A stretch of DNA of 47,122 nt from JBOFSQ01 sp051651625 (GCA_051651625.1 JBOFSQ010000068.1:1-47122); one strand, 5' to 3'. Shown: positions 8,170 through 17,884, counted from the first letter of the stretch. Program-made: numbers and translations. The notes: generated by a model not told the origin, from the sequence alone.

Positions 8170-11100
8170 ATGAAAACTGTTCAACTCGCGTTTGGTATTG
8201 TGCTACTCTGCACGGTGAACGCCGCTTGTGCGGCGGGTATAAATCCTGCGATGATCGAGGCCGATTGGTTGCGGCAGGCGGAGTCGTGGCGCGAGATTGT
8301 GCGCGGCGCGGCGACATCGGTCACGACGCAGCTCGATGCGGCGGGTGCGGTCGATGGCGTCAAAGACGGGAAATACGCATTTCACACCGGCTCGAACGCA
8401 AACCCGTGGTGGCAGGTCGATCTCCAGCAGCAAACGCCAATCGCACGCATCGTCGTCCACAATCGTCTCGACTACGCGCCGGGACTCCACAACGCCGACA
8501 CGATGCGCATTCTCGTTTCTGACAACGCCACCGATTGGAAACTTGTGCACGACTGCGAAGGAAAACATTTTGGCGGAATCAGCGGCGCACCGCCGCTCGA
8601 TGTGAAGTTTGATCGCGACACTGTGACCGCGCGTTTTGTGCGTCTGCAAATAGCCAGCGATGCGCCGATCTTTTTCCACCTCGACGAAGTTGAAGTCTAC
8701 GCCGATGGCGACACCAAAAAGAATGTCGCGTTCGGGAAACCTGCCGACCAAATCAGTTTGAGTCCGTGGTCGGTAATCAAAAAGCCGCCACGCGACGCCG
8801 CGTGGGAGAACCGTTTTCCAATCGACGAAACGCGAACGCGACTGCAAAAGTTCGCGGCGTACTTGAAGGAGCAGCAAGTCAACATTGACGACATCGTTGC
8901 GGAAATCGACATCGCGCCAAACACAAGTCCGCGAGAAGAATACTTGCGGTTGCGGCGATTGGGACGCAAACTCGTGATGCGAAATCCGCTCGTGAACTTT
9001 GATCGTTTGCTGTTCGTGAAACGGTACACGCAGCAGACGTATCCCGATGTTTGTCTCAATCACATGCCGTGGGTCTCGCGCCCGGGCGGCGACATTTACG
9101 TTTTGGAAAATCCGTGCTCGCTCGATGGCACCGACCAACATCTCACGCCGCTGATAGATGGCAAACTCGGTGTCGGCCACGTTCGCGGAATCGATCTTTG
9201 GTGGGACGGCGACAGAATCGTTTTCGGTTACGCCAAACAAGAAAACTTCCCGTTTCCGTCGTGGCCAATCGGTGTTGGCGAGGAGCGGCTCATCGGTCAC
9301 AAACTCCGCCTTTCGCAGGAGCCGATTCACCTCTACGAAGTCAACACCGACGGAACGGGGCTGCGACAAATCACCGATCACGAAATGTGGAGCGACCTCG
9401 ATCCTGCGTACCTTCCGAATGGCGACATTGTTTTCGTTTCGGAGCGTTGCGGATTTTCGCTTCAGTGCAACAACGGCCCGTTTCACGACGAGACTTCGTG
9501 CAATCTTTTTTCGGTGAAGCCTGATGGGACTGGTCTTCGCTGGCTCAACTACAACAAGGACGGCGACTATCTGCCGCGCGTTTTGAACGACGGCAAGATC
9601 GGTTATTGTCGCTGGGAATATCAGGAACGCGGCTGGGCGACGCTCCACGCGATTTGGTCGGTTCGTCCCGACGGAACTGGTGCCGACCCGCTTTTCAAAC
9701 AACACCTCGACAATCCGTGGGCGTTTGAAAGTGTGCGAGAGATTCCGCCGAATCACAGCGGCGAAGAGCGGCAGTTAACAGCCATCGGCACGGGACATCA
9801 CACGCTCGCTTGCGGCCCGATTTGTCGCATCTCGCTGGGACACGGAATCAGCGAAGAGGCGGGAATTGAAATCGTCACGCCGGGAGTATTGCCGTCCGAA
9901 GGCGGTATGTCGGGACGCCCAGTTCACGAAGGAGGATGCGTTGAGTACGGCGGTTACTACATGGACCCGTGGCCGCTCTCCGACCAATTCTTTCTCGCCG
10001 CGTACACTTACAGCAACGACTATCGCGCCGGTTCGACCGATACGTTTCGCGGCGCAGACGAGACCGGTTACGGACTCTATTTGATCGACGTCTTCGGCAA
10101 CAAAGAACTCATCTACGCCGATCCAGAAATATCGTCGTCGTTCCCGATGCCGCTGCGTCCGCGCAAGAGGCCGCCGGTTTTGCCGGATGTTTGCGATTCG
10201 TCGCTCGGCGAAAAAGCGGTTTGCATCGTGAGTGATGTGACGTTTGGCGTGGACGGAGTAAATCGTGATGAGGTGAAGTACGTTCGCATCGCGCGGCGAA
10301 TCGGTTGGCCGTACACAAAAGAAAATGGCGGTGAACGTTACGAAGTCGATGGGAGCAGTTGGGGATTGAGTTGGGCACCGCCGCAAATCTACGGCGAAGT
10401 TCCGGTCGAGCCGGACGGGAGTGCGTCGTTTTATGTGCCGTCAAATGTTGCTGTTTATTTTCAACTTCTCGATACCGACAAACGCGAAATAAAGCGGATG
10501 CGTTCGTTCATAACGTTTCAGCCCGGCGAGTCGCGGAGTTGTGTTGGCTGTCACGAAACTCGCAACGTCACGCCGACTTCGGTGTCGAATAAACTTGCGA
10601 TGACGCGGGAACCGTCAACACCGACGCCACCGCCGTGGGGAGCGGATCGCTGCATCAGTTATCTTGCCGACATTCAACCGGTCTTTGAGCGCCACTGCGT
10701 CTCTTGCCACGCGGGACTAAAACCCGCCGCCGGACTCGACTTCTCCGGCGGACTCGTCGCCAGTGCGCCGATGAACACGCTGTATCGACTACTCAACTTC
10801 GACGGACTCAACCGCTCGTATCGCACGATCATCGAAAACAACTTGATAACGTACTCCGACAAACACGCACTCGCATCGGAACTAACTCAAACGCGACAAT
10901 TCGGCTCAACGCGAAGTCGTATTGTGGATGCGATAACGACGGGAACTTGTGCGTCGCGTTGTAACATAACACGCGGTGACGACGATTGGTATCGCCTCGT
11001 GACGTGGATCGACGCGAACGCTCCGTATCACGACCGTTTCGTCAACTCGCGTGCGGCCCTTGCGCCGTATGACCTTCCTGCCGACACAAAACTGTCAGAC

Positions 11101-11379
11101 GCGATTTCGGAAGTTCATCAGCGTCGCTGTTCGCAGTGTCATTCTGCTGCGGAAGTTTCGCGGCTCGACTTCGTTGACCTCAACGCACCGGAGAAGAGTC
11201 GTTTTCTGACCGCGCCGCTTGCGAAGAGCGCGGGCGGTTCTGGCAAGTGTGGTGAGAACGTCTACGCTGACACAAATGATCCCGACTATGCGACGCTACG
11301 AAAAATCGTCGGCGACGCGGTGCAGCGTGCGTGGAAGTTTCCACGCCGCGATTTGGAAACGATACACAATGGAGAATAA
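8170..11379 (+). CDS. Exported HzsA-related protein with discoidin domain and three CxxCH motifs
   Basis: The 1069-residue protein starts at the ATG at 8170, where a signal peptide begins (MKTVQLAFGIVLLCTVNAAC). Residues about 30-180 form an F5/8-type C (discoidin) domain with the WWQVDL signature. Residues about 300-700 resemble the hydrazine synthase alpha-subunit middle domain, a propeller with repeated DGTGLR units. The C-terminal part has three c-type haem motifs: CVGCH (791), CVSCH (843) and CSQCH (987). HzsA relatives are widespread in planctomycetes that do not perform anammox, so this is not evidence of hydrazine synthesis. A periplasmic redox or sugar-related role is plausible given its position between two glycoside hydrolases. 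The next gene starts four bases after its stop, so they are almost certainly co-transcribed. Confidence 0.82.
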   Translation: MKTVQLAFGIVLLCTVNAACAAGINPAMIEADWLRQAESWREIVRGAATSVTTQLDAAGAVDGVKDGKYAFHTGSNANPWWQVDLQQQTPIARIVVHNRLDYAPGLHNADTMRILVSDNATDWKLVHDCEGKHFGGISGAPPLDVKFDRDTVTARFVRLQIASDAPIFFHLDEVEVYADGDTKKNVAFGKPADQISLSPWSVIKKPPRDAAWENRFPIDETRTRLQKFAAYLKEQQVNIDDIVAEIDIAPNTSPREEYLRLRRLGRKLVMRNPLVNFDRLLFVKRYTQQTYPDVCLNHMPWVSRPGGDIYVLENPCSLDGTDQHLTPLIDGKLGVGHVRGIDLWWDGDRIVFGYAKQENFPFPSWPIGVGEERLIGHKLRLSQEPIHLYEVNTDGTGLRQITDHEMWSDLDPAYLPNGDIVFVSERCGFSLQCNNGPFHDETSCNLFSVKPDGTGLRWLNYNKDGDYLPRVLNDGKIGYCRWEYQERGWATLHAIWSVRPDGTGADPLFKQHLDNPWAFESVREIPPNHSGEERQLTAIGTGHHTLACGPICRISLGHGISEEAGIEIVTPGVLPSEGGMSGRPVHEGGCVEYGGYYMDPWPLSDQFFLAAYTYSNDYRAGSTDTFRGADETGYGLYLIDVFGNKELIYADPEISSSFPMPLRPRKRPPVLPDVCDSSLGEKAVCIVSDVTFGVDGVNRDEVKYVRIARRIGWPYTKENGGERYEVDGSSWGLSWAPPQIYGEVPVEPDGSASFYVPSNVAVYFQLLDTDKREIKRMRSFITFQPGESRSCVGCHETRNVTPTSVSNKLAMTREPSTPTPPPWGADRCISYLADIQPVFERHCVSCHAGLKPAAGLDFSGGLVASAPMNTLYRLLNFDGLNRSYRTIIENNLITYSDKHALASELTQTRQFGSTRSRIVDAITTGTCASRCNITRGDDDWYRLVTWIDANAPYHDRFVNSRAALAPYDLPADTKLSDAISEVHQRRCSQCHSAAEVSRLDFVDLNAPEKSRFLTAPLAKSAGGSGKCGENVYADTNDPDYATLRKIVGDAVQRAWKFPRRDLETIHNGE

Positions 11380-11383
11380 AATC

Positions 11384-13633
11384 ATGAAAATGCAACGTTA
11401 TTTTTTGTGTCTATGCGTGCTGGTGTTGTTTGCCAGCAAAGTGTGCGGTGAGACGTGGGACGTTATGAGCGACACTTGGGTCGCCACCGACGGACTCGGT
11501 CGCACGCTTCCCGGTGCAGACGAAGTTGGGCCGCCGAAGCCCGACAAAGTTGTTGCGATGTTCTACTTTCTCTGGAACGGACGCCACGGCGAACAGGGGC
11601 CGTTTGATGTCTCGAAAATCCTCGCACAAGACCCACACGCAATCGACGACGCAGAAAATCCGCTCTGGGGGCCGATGTACGTTCCGCATCACTGGGGCGA
11701 GTCGATCTTCGGTTACTACGTCGGCGAAGACGAATACGTCTTGCGAAAACACGCACAGATGCTCGCCGACGCTGGAGTCGATTGCATCATCTTCGACGTT
11801 ACAAATCAGGAAACGTATCCAGAAAGTTATATCCCACTTTGTCGCGTCTTTTCCGAGATGCGAAAGCAGGGGAACCGAACGCCGCAGATCGCGTTTCTAA
11901 CGCCGTTTTGGTCGCCCGACAAAGTCACACGCGAATTGTGGCGTGACCTCTACTCCAAAGATGAGTTCAGCGAAGTTTTCTTTATGTGGAAAGGAAAACC
12001 GCTCATTCTCGCCGACCCCGCACTCATCGACAGCGACGCGACGAAAACGTTCGCATTTCCAGACCGACACAAACCTATTGAGGTCACGCGCGAAGTCACT
12101 GCGGGGCAATCGTTCACAGTTGATCGTCCGCTGCACGAAGTAGCGATCAACGTCCCGACGTGGGGTACGCCGGGCACCATCGCCGCACTCGGCCTCTTCA
12201 CCGAATCGCCGCAAGGAAAACTTCTCGTCTCGAAACGATTCACCGATGTTGGCGACAACGCTTGGTTGGCGTTACAACTTGACAAGCCGCTACCGCCGGG
12301 GAAATACTATCTCGAACTCCGCATCGTGCGTGGTCGCATCGGTTGGTGGTCGATTGGTGAGGGCGGTGCGATTCCGGGCGGCGAGGCGTTCGTTGCGGGA
12401 AAACCGTCGGCAGAATCGCGGACGCTGCGAATTGTCACCGAGCCGCAAGACGAAACCGTGCGTGACATCTTGAACTTCTTCACCTTTCGCAAACCGCAGC
12501 CCGACTACTTCATCGGCCCGACTGGCCCCGATCAGTGGAGTTGGCTCGAAGTCACGCCTCAACACGGATTCTACACGTCGGAGAACGCGCCAAGCGGACG
12601 CGATATAAAACCGAAAAAAGTTGAGCAAGTCGCGGTCGGTATTGGTCAAAACGCGGTCGATGGAAAACTTGGCGTGTTGAGCAATCCGCGTTCGCACGGT
12701 CGTTCATTCCACGACGGTAAACAGCCACCTCCGGACGAGTGCGACTTCACCGGCAAAAACTTTGCCGAGCAGTGGGAGCGTGCGCTGGAGCTTGATCCAG
12801 AAGTCGTCTTCCTCACTGGTTGGAACGAGTGGATTATGGGGCGTTTCCCACGCGAGGCACCGTTTCACGGTGCGAACGAGAGTCCGGTTAACTTCGTCGA
12901 TCAGTTCAACCGCGAGTTCAGCCGCGACATCGAACCGATGACCGGCGGTCACGGCGACACATTTTATTATCAGATGATCGCCGCGAACCGTCGCTTCAAG
13001 GGAGTGCGTCGCGTGGAGCCGGTCGTCTCAAAACCGATTGCAATCGACGGACGTTTTGACGACTGGAAAAACGTAACGCCAGAGTTTCGTGACACCATCG
13101 GCGACAATGTTCACCGCAACGAACGCGGCTGGGGAGCGGGGACACGCTACGAAAACGCGACCGGAAGAAACGACATCATCGCCGCGAAAGTGAGCACCGA
13201 TCCGCAGTACATCTATTTCTATGTGCGAACGCAAAACCCGATTCAAGAAGTCGGCGACCCAAGTTGTCTCGTGCTGTTAATCGACACCGATAGCGACGCC
13301 ACAACCGGTTTTCTCGGACACGAAATCGTCATCTCTTCTCACGATGCAAACCAGTCGTCGAGTACGCTGCGTATCTTTCGCGGCGGAGAAACGTCGTCGC
13401 ATAAAGTTGCGAGTCGTGCCAGTGGGAACGAACTTGAACTTGCGATTCCGGTTTCGCTGTTCGGTGTGCAAACGCCTGCGTCGTTTGACTTCAAGTGGGC
13501 CGACAACGTTGCGTTGCAAGTTGACGAATCGTCAGAGCGAATCGACCCGATAACGGGCTGGGCACGTTTCACAACCGACGGCGACACCGCGCCAAACGAC
13601 CGTTACCACTATCGCGCGGTGTTGTCGCAGTAG
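11384..13633 (+). CDS. Exported GH71/GH99-like hydrolase with C-terminal carbohydrate-binding-like domain
   Basis: The 749-residue protein starts at 11384, four bases after the previous stop, with GGAG (11371-11374) as ribosome binding site inside the end of the upstream gene. A signal peptide (MKMQRYFLCLCVLVLFASKV) is followed by a region starting VVAMFYFLWNGRHG, then DAGVDCIIFDVTN, and later EVVFLTGWNEWIMG. These are features of endo-acting alpha-mannosidase-like (GH71/GH99) barrels and their planctomycete relatives. Residues about 560-745 (beginning PIAIDGRFDDWKN) look like a CBM9/DOMON-type beta-sandwich that often binds sugars. The exact family and catalytic residues are not certain. It is the third gene of the exported sugar-processing block. 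Confidence 0.72.
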   Translation: MKMQRYFLCLCVLVLFASKVCGETWDVMSDTWVATDGLGRTLPGADEVGPPKPDKVVAMFYFLWNGRHGEQGPFDVSKILAQDPHAIDDAENPLWGPMYVPHHWGESIFGYYVGEDEYVLRKHAQMLADAGVDCIIFDVTNQETYPESYIPLCRVFSEMRKQGNRTPQIAFLTPFWSPDKVTRELWRDLYSKDEFSEVFFMWKGKPLILADPALIDSDATKTFAFPDRHKPIEVTREVTAGQSFTVDRPLHEVAINVPTWGTPGTIAALGLFTESPQGKLLVSKRFTDVGDNAWLALQLDKPLPPGKYYLELRIVRGRIGWWSIGEGGAIPGGEAFVAGKPSAESRTLRIVTEPQDETVRDILNFFTFRKPQPDYFIGPTGPDQWSWLEVTPQHGFYTSENAPSGRDIKPKKVEQVAVGIGQNAVDGKLGVLSNPRSHGRSFHDGKQPPPDECDFTGKNFAEQWERALELDPEVVFLTGWNEWIMGRFPREAPFHGANESPVNFVDQFNREFSRDIEPMTGGHGDTFYYQMIAANRRFKGVRRVEPVVSKPIAIDGRFDDWKNVTPEFRDTIGDNVHRNERGWGAGTRYENATGRNDIIAAKVSTDPQYIYFYVRTQNPIQEVGDPSCLVLLIDTDSDATTGFLGHEIVISSHDANQSSSTLRIFRGGETSSHKVASRASGNELELAIPVSLFGVQTPASFDFKWADNVALQVDESSERIDPITGWARFTTDGDTAPNDRYHYRAVLSQ

Positions 13634-13638
13634 AAGAA

Positions 13639-13652
13639 CCTTGAACGGTTAC
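13639..13652 (-). repeat. GTAACCGTTC motif, left flank of the DUF4932 gene
   Basis: Read on the minus strand this is GTAACCGTTCAAGG. Its TAA is the stop codon of the minus-strand DUF4932-type gene. An opposed copy lies just before that gene's start (15129-15144), so the gene is bracketed by inverted copies. Confidence 0.6.
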
Positions 13653-15103
13653 TCTTTCGTCGTGAACGTGTAATGAATCGTTTTGAGTGGAACGTCGCCA
13701 ACAGCACTGCGGAAATCCTGATTAGCTTCGCCTGTCAGCCAAATACGGTACGTTTTATTCGGTTCCAGTTCGACAAAAATTGTGCAGGTTTTTTTATCCT
13801 CGCTCCACTGTGGCCTCTTGCCTGCTTGCATTTTCGGAAATGTCACGCCGTGGTCCATTGTACCCCAAGCATATCCGTCGCACATCGGGCGGTCGAATGT
13901 TACGCTCAGTTCCGCAACCGACGGATCGACGTTTTTCGCTCCATTTTTCGGTCGAAATTGCTTCACTTTCGGTCGCAGTTTTTCCTCTTTCATCCGGGTC
14001 GCTGCGGAATCCAAGACGTATTTTACAGAGACCAGCTCATCTTGACGCCGCACCAGCTCTGGAATGAAACTATTGAGCGTCGGAAATTCCGCACGCCGTT
14101 TTTCGTACTCCGCGAGCCAATTGACAAGCGATTCGATCCAAAGAAATCCATTGATTTTTTCATAACCCCAATAAGTGGCAACCCTTTTTTGTGTGTTTTC
14201 ATGTGCGGCAAAGTATCTAATCACAACGGCGCGAACATAAATTTCACGTTGTACAGTGATTGGAAGACCATAAATCGCAGCATGCGGCGATGTTGACAAA
14301 AAGATCGGAAAATACCGCATCATCGACGGCGAAAATTTGTTCCAATGTAGTTCGATTAATGGATTGCAAAAAGAGTGAGCATACTCATGCACAATCATCG
14401 TCAAGAGATAATCGTTTCCTGTCAAAGCAGGGAGTTCTTCAGAATCGAGGTTGCATGGTCCGAGAATTGCAAAACATTCCGTTGTGCCATCTGGTCGTTT
14501 GTATCGCGGTCCGAATCCTCCTTCACACTGCAAATTAAAGATTAGAAAAAACTCCCGACCTGAGCCGTCGCCGAAAAATTTGGCAAACCAGTCGTAATCC
14601 ATTGACTCACAGTATTCGGCGGCTCGCTGTTCTATCCGCTGAAAAAGCGGCTTTTGCTCCTCAAAAAAATCGTGAAATTTGGAGTCTTGGTAAAAATCTT
14701 CCGCCAATTTTGTGTACTTTTCGAGTTGTTCGCTGTTCCAACGATTGTCAAGCGAAGTGATTTGTTCGATGGCACCTTCTCGCAGTTTGATTTTTCCGTC
14801 GTCGATGTGGAACGAAATTGCGGCGAGCATTACGGCATCCTGTACGACACCAATTTGTCGCAATTCCTTCGCATAGAGCACTGCGGGATGCTCCTTGAAT
14901 TTTCCGAATCGTTCTTGCAACAAGTTTGTGTACGTTTTGTAATCATTCTGATTATATTCATTCGCCCCAGCAAGTCGAGAGATAAGGCTCACGAGTTCGA
15001 CCAATTCATCGACTTTCGGAATGGGACGCTGGGCAGCCTGAAGCGTTGCCGCTGCGAAAAATAGCAAAACAACAATGAGGGCAGATTGCGATATACGGTT
15101 CAT
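13649..15103 (-). CDS. Exported DUF4932-type putative zinc metallopeptidase with Ig-like C-terminus
   Basis: The 484-residue protein has an N-terminal signal peptide (MNRISQSALIVVLLFFAAAT). The centre carries HEYAH at residue 239 in a hydrophobic helix (TMIVHEYAHSF), the HExxH pattern of zinc metallopeptidases, and the overall layout matches DUF4932 proteins. From about residue 395 (DPSVAELSVTFDRPM) a bacterial Ig-like (SbsA-type) domain follows and ends near TIHYTFTTKE. It is probably a periplasmic or surface metallopeptidase; activity is inferred from the motif only. It converges on the GH71/99-like gene with a 15-base gap. Its stop codon lies inside a short repeat. Confidence 0.7.
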   Translation of the reverse strand: MNRISQSALIVVLLFFAAATLQAAQRPIPKVDELVELVSLISRLAGANEYNQNDYKTYTNLLQERFGKFKEHPAVLYAKELRQIGVVQDAVMLAAISFHIDDGKIKLREGAIEQITSLDNRWNSEQLEKYTKLAEDFYQDSKFHDFFEEQKPLFQRIEQRAAEYCESMDYDWFAKFFGDGSGREFFLIFNLQCEGGFGPRYKRPDGTTECFAILGPCNLDSEELPALTGNDYLLTMIVHEYAHSFCNPLIELHWNKFSPSMMRYFPIFLSTSPHAAIYGLPITVQREIYVRAVVIRYFAAHENTQKRVATYWGYEKINGFLWIESLVNWLAEYEKRRAEFPTLNSFIPELVRRQDELVSVKYVLDSAATRMKEEKLRPKVKQFRPKNGAKNVDPSVAELSVTFDRPMCDGYAWGTMDHGVTFPKMQAGKRPQWSEDKKTCTIFVELEPNKTYRIWLTGEANQDFRSAVGDVPLKTIHYTFTTKE

Positions 15104-15128
15104 GGGTTTTGGAAAAGTTTGATTGATT

Positions 15129-15144
15129 GTGACCGTTCACGAAT
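15129..15144 (+). repeat. GACCGTTCACG motif, right flank of the DUF4932 gene
   Basis: GTGACCGTTCACGAAT lies 26 bases upstream of the minus-strand DUF4932 start and is inverted relative to the copy at 13639-13652. Confidence 0.55.
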
Positions 15145-15355
15145 TTTGCGTTTACGAACAGTTCTTTTTTCACACGGAGGCACAGAGGAACGGAGAGGGC
15201 TTCGCATGACCGCATACTTTTCGAGCGTTTCTTTTTTCGCACAAAGACGCAAAGAACACAAAGAACAACGAAGATGATTGAACTTGAAAACGTCCTTTGT
15301 GCCCTTCGTGACTTCGTGCGCAAAAAAAGGAACTGCCAATCAACTACGCTACTTG

Positions 15356-15371
15356 AAAACCGTGAACGGAT
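15356..15371 (-). repeat. AACCGTGAACGG motif, left flank of the TlpA-like gene
   Basis: AACCGTGAACGGATAC lies 54 bases past the stop of the TlpA-like gene. It matches the reverse complement of the copy at 17689-17704 at 15 of 16 positions, so the gene is bracketed by a terminal inverted repeat. Confidence 0.6.
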
Positions 15372-15424
15372 ACGATTTATTGTTGAAGCGTCTACTGTGC
15401 GCATCGTTAACGTGTACTCGCCCT

Positions 15425-17665
15425 CTATTCGACTGCTGGTTTCTCGAAAAGTTTTTCGACTTCTTGACGAAGTTGCTCATCGTTAGTGCCGACTTGCATA
15501 TATCGTACAATACCACTCTGGTCGAGTAAAAACGTCGTCGGTATGCCGCGAATGCCATAAAACGTCCAGTAGTCCATCAGCCCCGCTTTTTCTGAAAGAC
15601 TCAAAGACCCGAAGAGCCACGGATACTTTGTCTTCTCGATGAAGCGGTTGATGTCGTCTGTGGTGTCGCCGCTTATAGCGATCATCTCATAACCTTGTGG
15701 CTTATACTTTTCGTAAATTTCTTTCATTGCTGGAAACTCCGCAAGACACGGACCGCAAGTCGTCCCCCAGAAGTTCACGAGAACGACTTTGCCACGCAAA
15801 TCTTTCACGTTGATCTTCTCGTTGTTGATGAGAACGCACTCGAACTCGAACTCCGAGCCTGCCATAGAGACACGGCGTAATTGCCCATCAAGCCGTTTGG
15901 CGTATTCTCTTACATCAACATCGTCAGACGCTGCAAGGACTGGAATAATACGAGTTAAAAACGACTGTACGAGCATCGTCTGGTGCTCGTCATCAACGTC
16001 TTCAAGCCTATTCAAGAGAAAATCGACCAATGAGAGGCTGTAAGAGTCAACATGTTTCACTGTCCTCACATATCGTTCGATAACTTCCTTTGCATAGTCA
16101 ACCGGATCGTCTGCGCGGGACACATACTCAACGAACATGGGAAGCGACGATACGATGCGATTTGACAGTAACGCCGCGTATTGAGGGGAGTCCTTGACAA
16201 GAGGCTGCATTTCCTCCACAAAATCAAACATTTCCTGAATCGCGACTTCGGGACGCAACTTGCGGTCTTGCTGGAGCTTGGCAGATGCAATGCTGTACAA
16301 CGTGTCGAACTTTTGTATGGCAGCCGTAAACTTCTTCTCCCTTGATACCGATTCCGAAGCCAGCAAGAAGTCAGTCGCTCGAAGCCTGACGTGAGCCATT
16401 GTTGGCATTGGCAAACGTGTCATCAGAGCGATGATTTTGCCAGCCGTCGTTGTGGTGTCTTCTCTATATGACGCTTGATTTATAGCTTGGTTTTCTTCAA
16501 ACTTATCATCAGCCGCCTTGATCTCCGCCGCGATTTCCTCAAGAGCAGTGGCGTGTTGTGGAAAAAACTCTTTGAGAGCGAGACAATGCTCTGACAGAGC
16601 ATGTCGCGATCCGGAAGCAACCACTCTCCCGTTTTGATCGACAACAAAATGGGCATCTCTACCATAGCTCGCCATTACGGATGGTTCGTCTTTGTATCTG
16701 TAACCAGCCATGCGGCTAAGGATTTTCCAATGAATCTCACTTTTTGCGACAGTATCCTTGATGACTTCTGGCGATAGATGGTCATCGTTTTGCAGCATCA
16801 CGAACGGCTCGTCTTGCAGGGTTTTGTACAACTTTTTCGCGGCGCGGGCTTCCCCAGAGAGTGTGAAGATCATCACGACTTTGCCACGGTCGTCTTTGAT
16901 GTCATAAAGATTTCCGTCAATGTCGGCGGCGTGAAGTTCAAGCTCTTTTCCCGGCATTTGGATACGGCGTGCGATTGCCTTGGCATTTCTCGCACAATAA
17001 GCAAGCAATCTGTCGCCACCTTTTTCGTGAGCATCAAGCACTGGTGCCAGCTTTTCGGCGGCGTATAAAACCAAACCTTCCTTGCCACTCGGATCATAGG
17101 AGTCTGCGGCATGGGCCACTAGGATTGATGCCGTTTGTTCGTTACCGTCTGCGTCGGTAAAATACTTATTGATCAGTGGGGCATACCGATCAATCAACTT
17201 CCGAAACGGATCGGCAATCGTGCTATATTCCTCTTTGCGCAATGCGTAATACGGGGCTTGCTGCGTTTGAATCAAATCGCCTATAATGCGCCGCGCAAGG
17301 CTTCGATTTTCTGGCAAGTCGGGGAGCGACTCAACCAACTCTTCGAGTTTTTGGCAATACTGAGCGGAGTCGGCACCGTACTTCAAACAAATAGCAAGCT
17401 CCTTATTGCTGTAAGCAAGTGCTCTGTTTTTTGCTGATGTGTTTGGTGCGGCGAGCATTTTGTCGGCACACTTTTCCAAGGCGTCACCTTTTTCGGCAAC
17501 GAATACCAGAAACTCTTCTGGAGTCGTCCCCGCGAACGGCTGATTGATGATTGTGTCGAGCTTATTCTCAACGGATTGAATATCCGCTGCAAGCAAAACT
17601 GGCACCCACAATACCGCCACTGCCAATCTCACCAATACCGAATACCTGTTAAATAGTCTGTTCAT
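15425..17665 (-). CDS. Exported TlpA-like thioredoxin-fold protein, two Trx domains
   Basis: The 746-residue protein starts at 17665, where GGAG sits 6 bases upstream; the in-frame ATG at 17677 has no binding site. A hydrophobic signal segment (VLVRLAVAVLWVPVLLAA) precedes a long helical region. A first thioredoxin-like domain at about residues 240-350 lacks the redox CxxC (its equivalent reads TLSGEARAA), so it is probably non-catalytic. The C-terminal domain (about 605-746) is a canonical TlpA/ResA fold with VNFWGTTCGPC (CGPC at 637-640) and the cis-Pro loop GIPTTF. It probably reduces or isomerises disulfides in periplasmic partners; the Cys-rich barrel protein and c-type haem protein in this window are conceivable clients, which is speculation. 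It is flanked by inverted short repeats. Confidence 0.82.
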   Translation of the reverse strand: MNRLFNRYSVLVRLAVAVLWVPVLLAADIQSVENKLDTIINQPFAGTTPEEFLVFVAEKGDALEKCADKMLAAPNTSAKNRALAYSNKELAICLKYGADSAQYCQKLEELVESLPDLPENRSLARRIIGDLIQTQQAPYYALRKEEYSTIADPFRKLIDRYAPLINKYFTDADGNEQTASILVAHAADSYDPSGKEGLVLYAAEKLAPVLDAHEKGGDRLLAYCARNAKAIARRIQMPGKELELHAADIDGNLYDIKDDRGKVVMIFTLSGEARAAKKLYKTLQDEPFVMLQNDDHLSPEVIKDTVAKSEIHWKILSRMAGYRYKDEPSVMASYGRDAHFVVDQNGRVVASGSRHALSEHCLALKEFFPQHATALEEIAAEIKAADDKFEENQAINQASYREDTTTTAGKIIALMTRLPMPTMAHVRLRATDFLLASESVSREKKFTAAIQKFDTLYSIASAKLQQDRKLRPEVAIQEMFDFVEEMQPLVKDSPQYAALLSNRIVSSLPMFVEYVSRADDPVDYAKEVIERYVRTVKHVDSYSLSLVDFLLNRLEDVDDEHQTMLVQSFLTRIIPVLAASDDVDVREYAKRLDGQLRRVSMAGSEFEFECVLINNEKINVKDLRGKVVLVNFWGTTCGPCLAEFPAMKEIYEKYKPQGYEMIAISGDTTDDINRFIEKTKYPWLFGSLSLSEKAGLMDYWTFYGIRGIPTTFLLDQSGIVRYMQVGTNDEQLRQEVEKLFEKPAVE

Positions 17666-17688
17666 CGAAAGCTCCATATAGAGTGGTT

Positions 17689-17704
17689 GTAACCGTTCAC
17701 GGTT
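17689..17704 (+). repeat. GTAACCGTTCACGG motif, right flank of the TlpA-like gene
   Basis: GTAACCGTTCACGGTT lies 24 bases upstream of the TlpA-like start and is the inverted partner of 15356-15371. Confidence 0.6.
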
Positions 17705-17719
17705 TGATTCTTCATTTAG

Positions 17720-17743
17720 GCGATGGGTTTACACACCCATCGC
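17720..17743. repeat. Perfect 9-bp stem hairpin
   Basis: GCGATGGGT and ACCCATCGC pair perfectly around the loop TTACAC. It lies in the 211-base gap between the DUF1559 remnant and the TlpA-like gene. A second, weaker stem (CGCGAC-GTGT-GTCGCG) follows near 17815. It could act as a transcription end signal for the remnant, but no T-run follows. Confidence 0.55.
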
Positions 17744-17867
17744 ACGGTGTTTTGTGCTCCTGATGCAAAACCACTGTGCAAACGCCACCTGAAATGGCAA
17801 TTAATCGTAGTTCGTGCGCGACGTGTGTCGCGGGTGTGTGATATGTAAATCCCGCACCTACATTAAC

Positions 17868-17884
17868 CTTGAACGTTCACGGCA
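17868..17884. repeat. AACGTTCACGG motif at the DUF1559 remnant
   Basis: CCTTGAACGTTCACGGC is another copy of the short repeat. The TGA stop of the DUF1559 remnant (17877-17879) lies inside it. Confidence 0.5.

Larger units (their letters stand above)
15104..15424. other. Repeat-filled intergenic region before the TlpA-like gene
   Basis: There is no gene. It contains AACCGTTCACGG-family copies at both ends (15129-15144 and 15356-15371). Between them are three purine-rich dispersed-repeat units: a CACGGAGGCACAGAGG unit (15171-15198), a CGCACAAAGACGCAAAG unit (15238-15274), and a CTTTGTGCCCTTCGTG unit (15293-15326) roughly complementary to the second. Such units recur in many environmental bacterial genomes; their role is unknown. 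Confidence 0.6.

Noticed and set aside
8044..8171. MDAMDLMDEMD-type and VHHVHMVHQVH-type peptides
   Set aside because: They come from translating the ATGGAC inverted repeat in different frames; they lack a separate start context and are not conserved protein features.
8203..9756. 517-codon minus-strand frame opposite the HzsA-like gene
   Set aside because: It is a mirror of the strongly supported plus-strand gene; its Arg/Val-rich, motif-free composition is typical of antisense shadow frames in G+C-rich DNA.
8170..11379. Evidence for anammox metabolism
   Set aside because: Only the HzsA middle-domain similarity is present; hzsB/C and hydrazine dehydrogenase are absent, and HzsA-like proteins are common in other planctomycetes.
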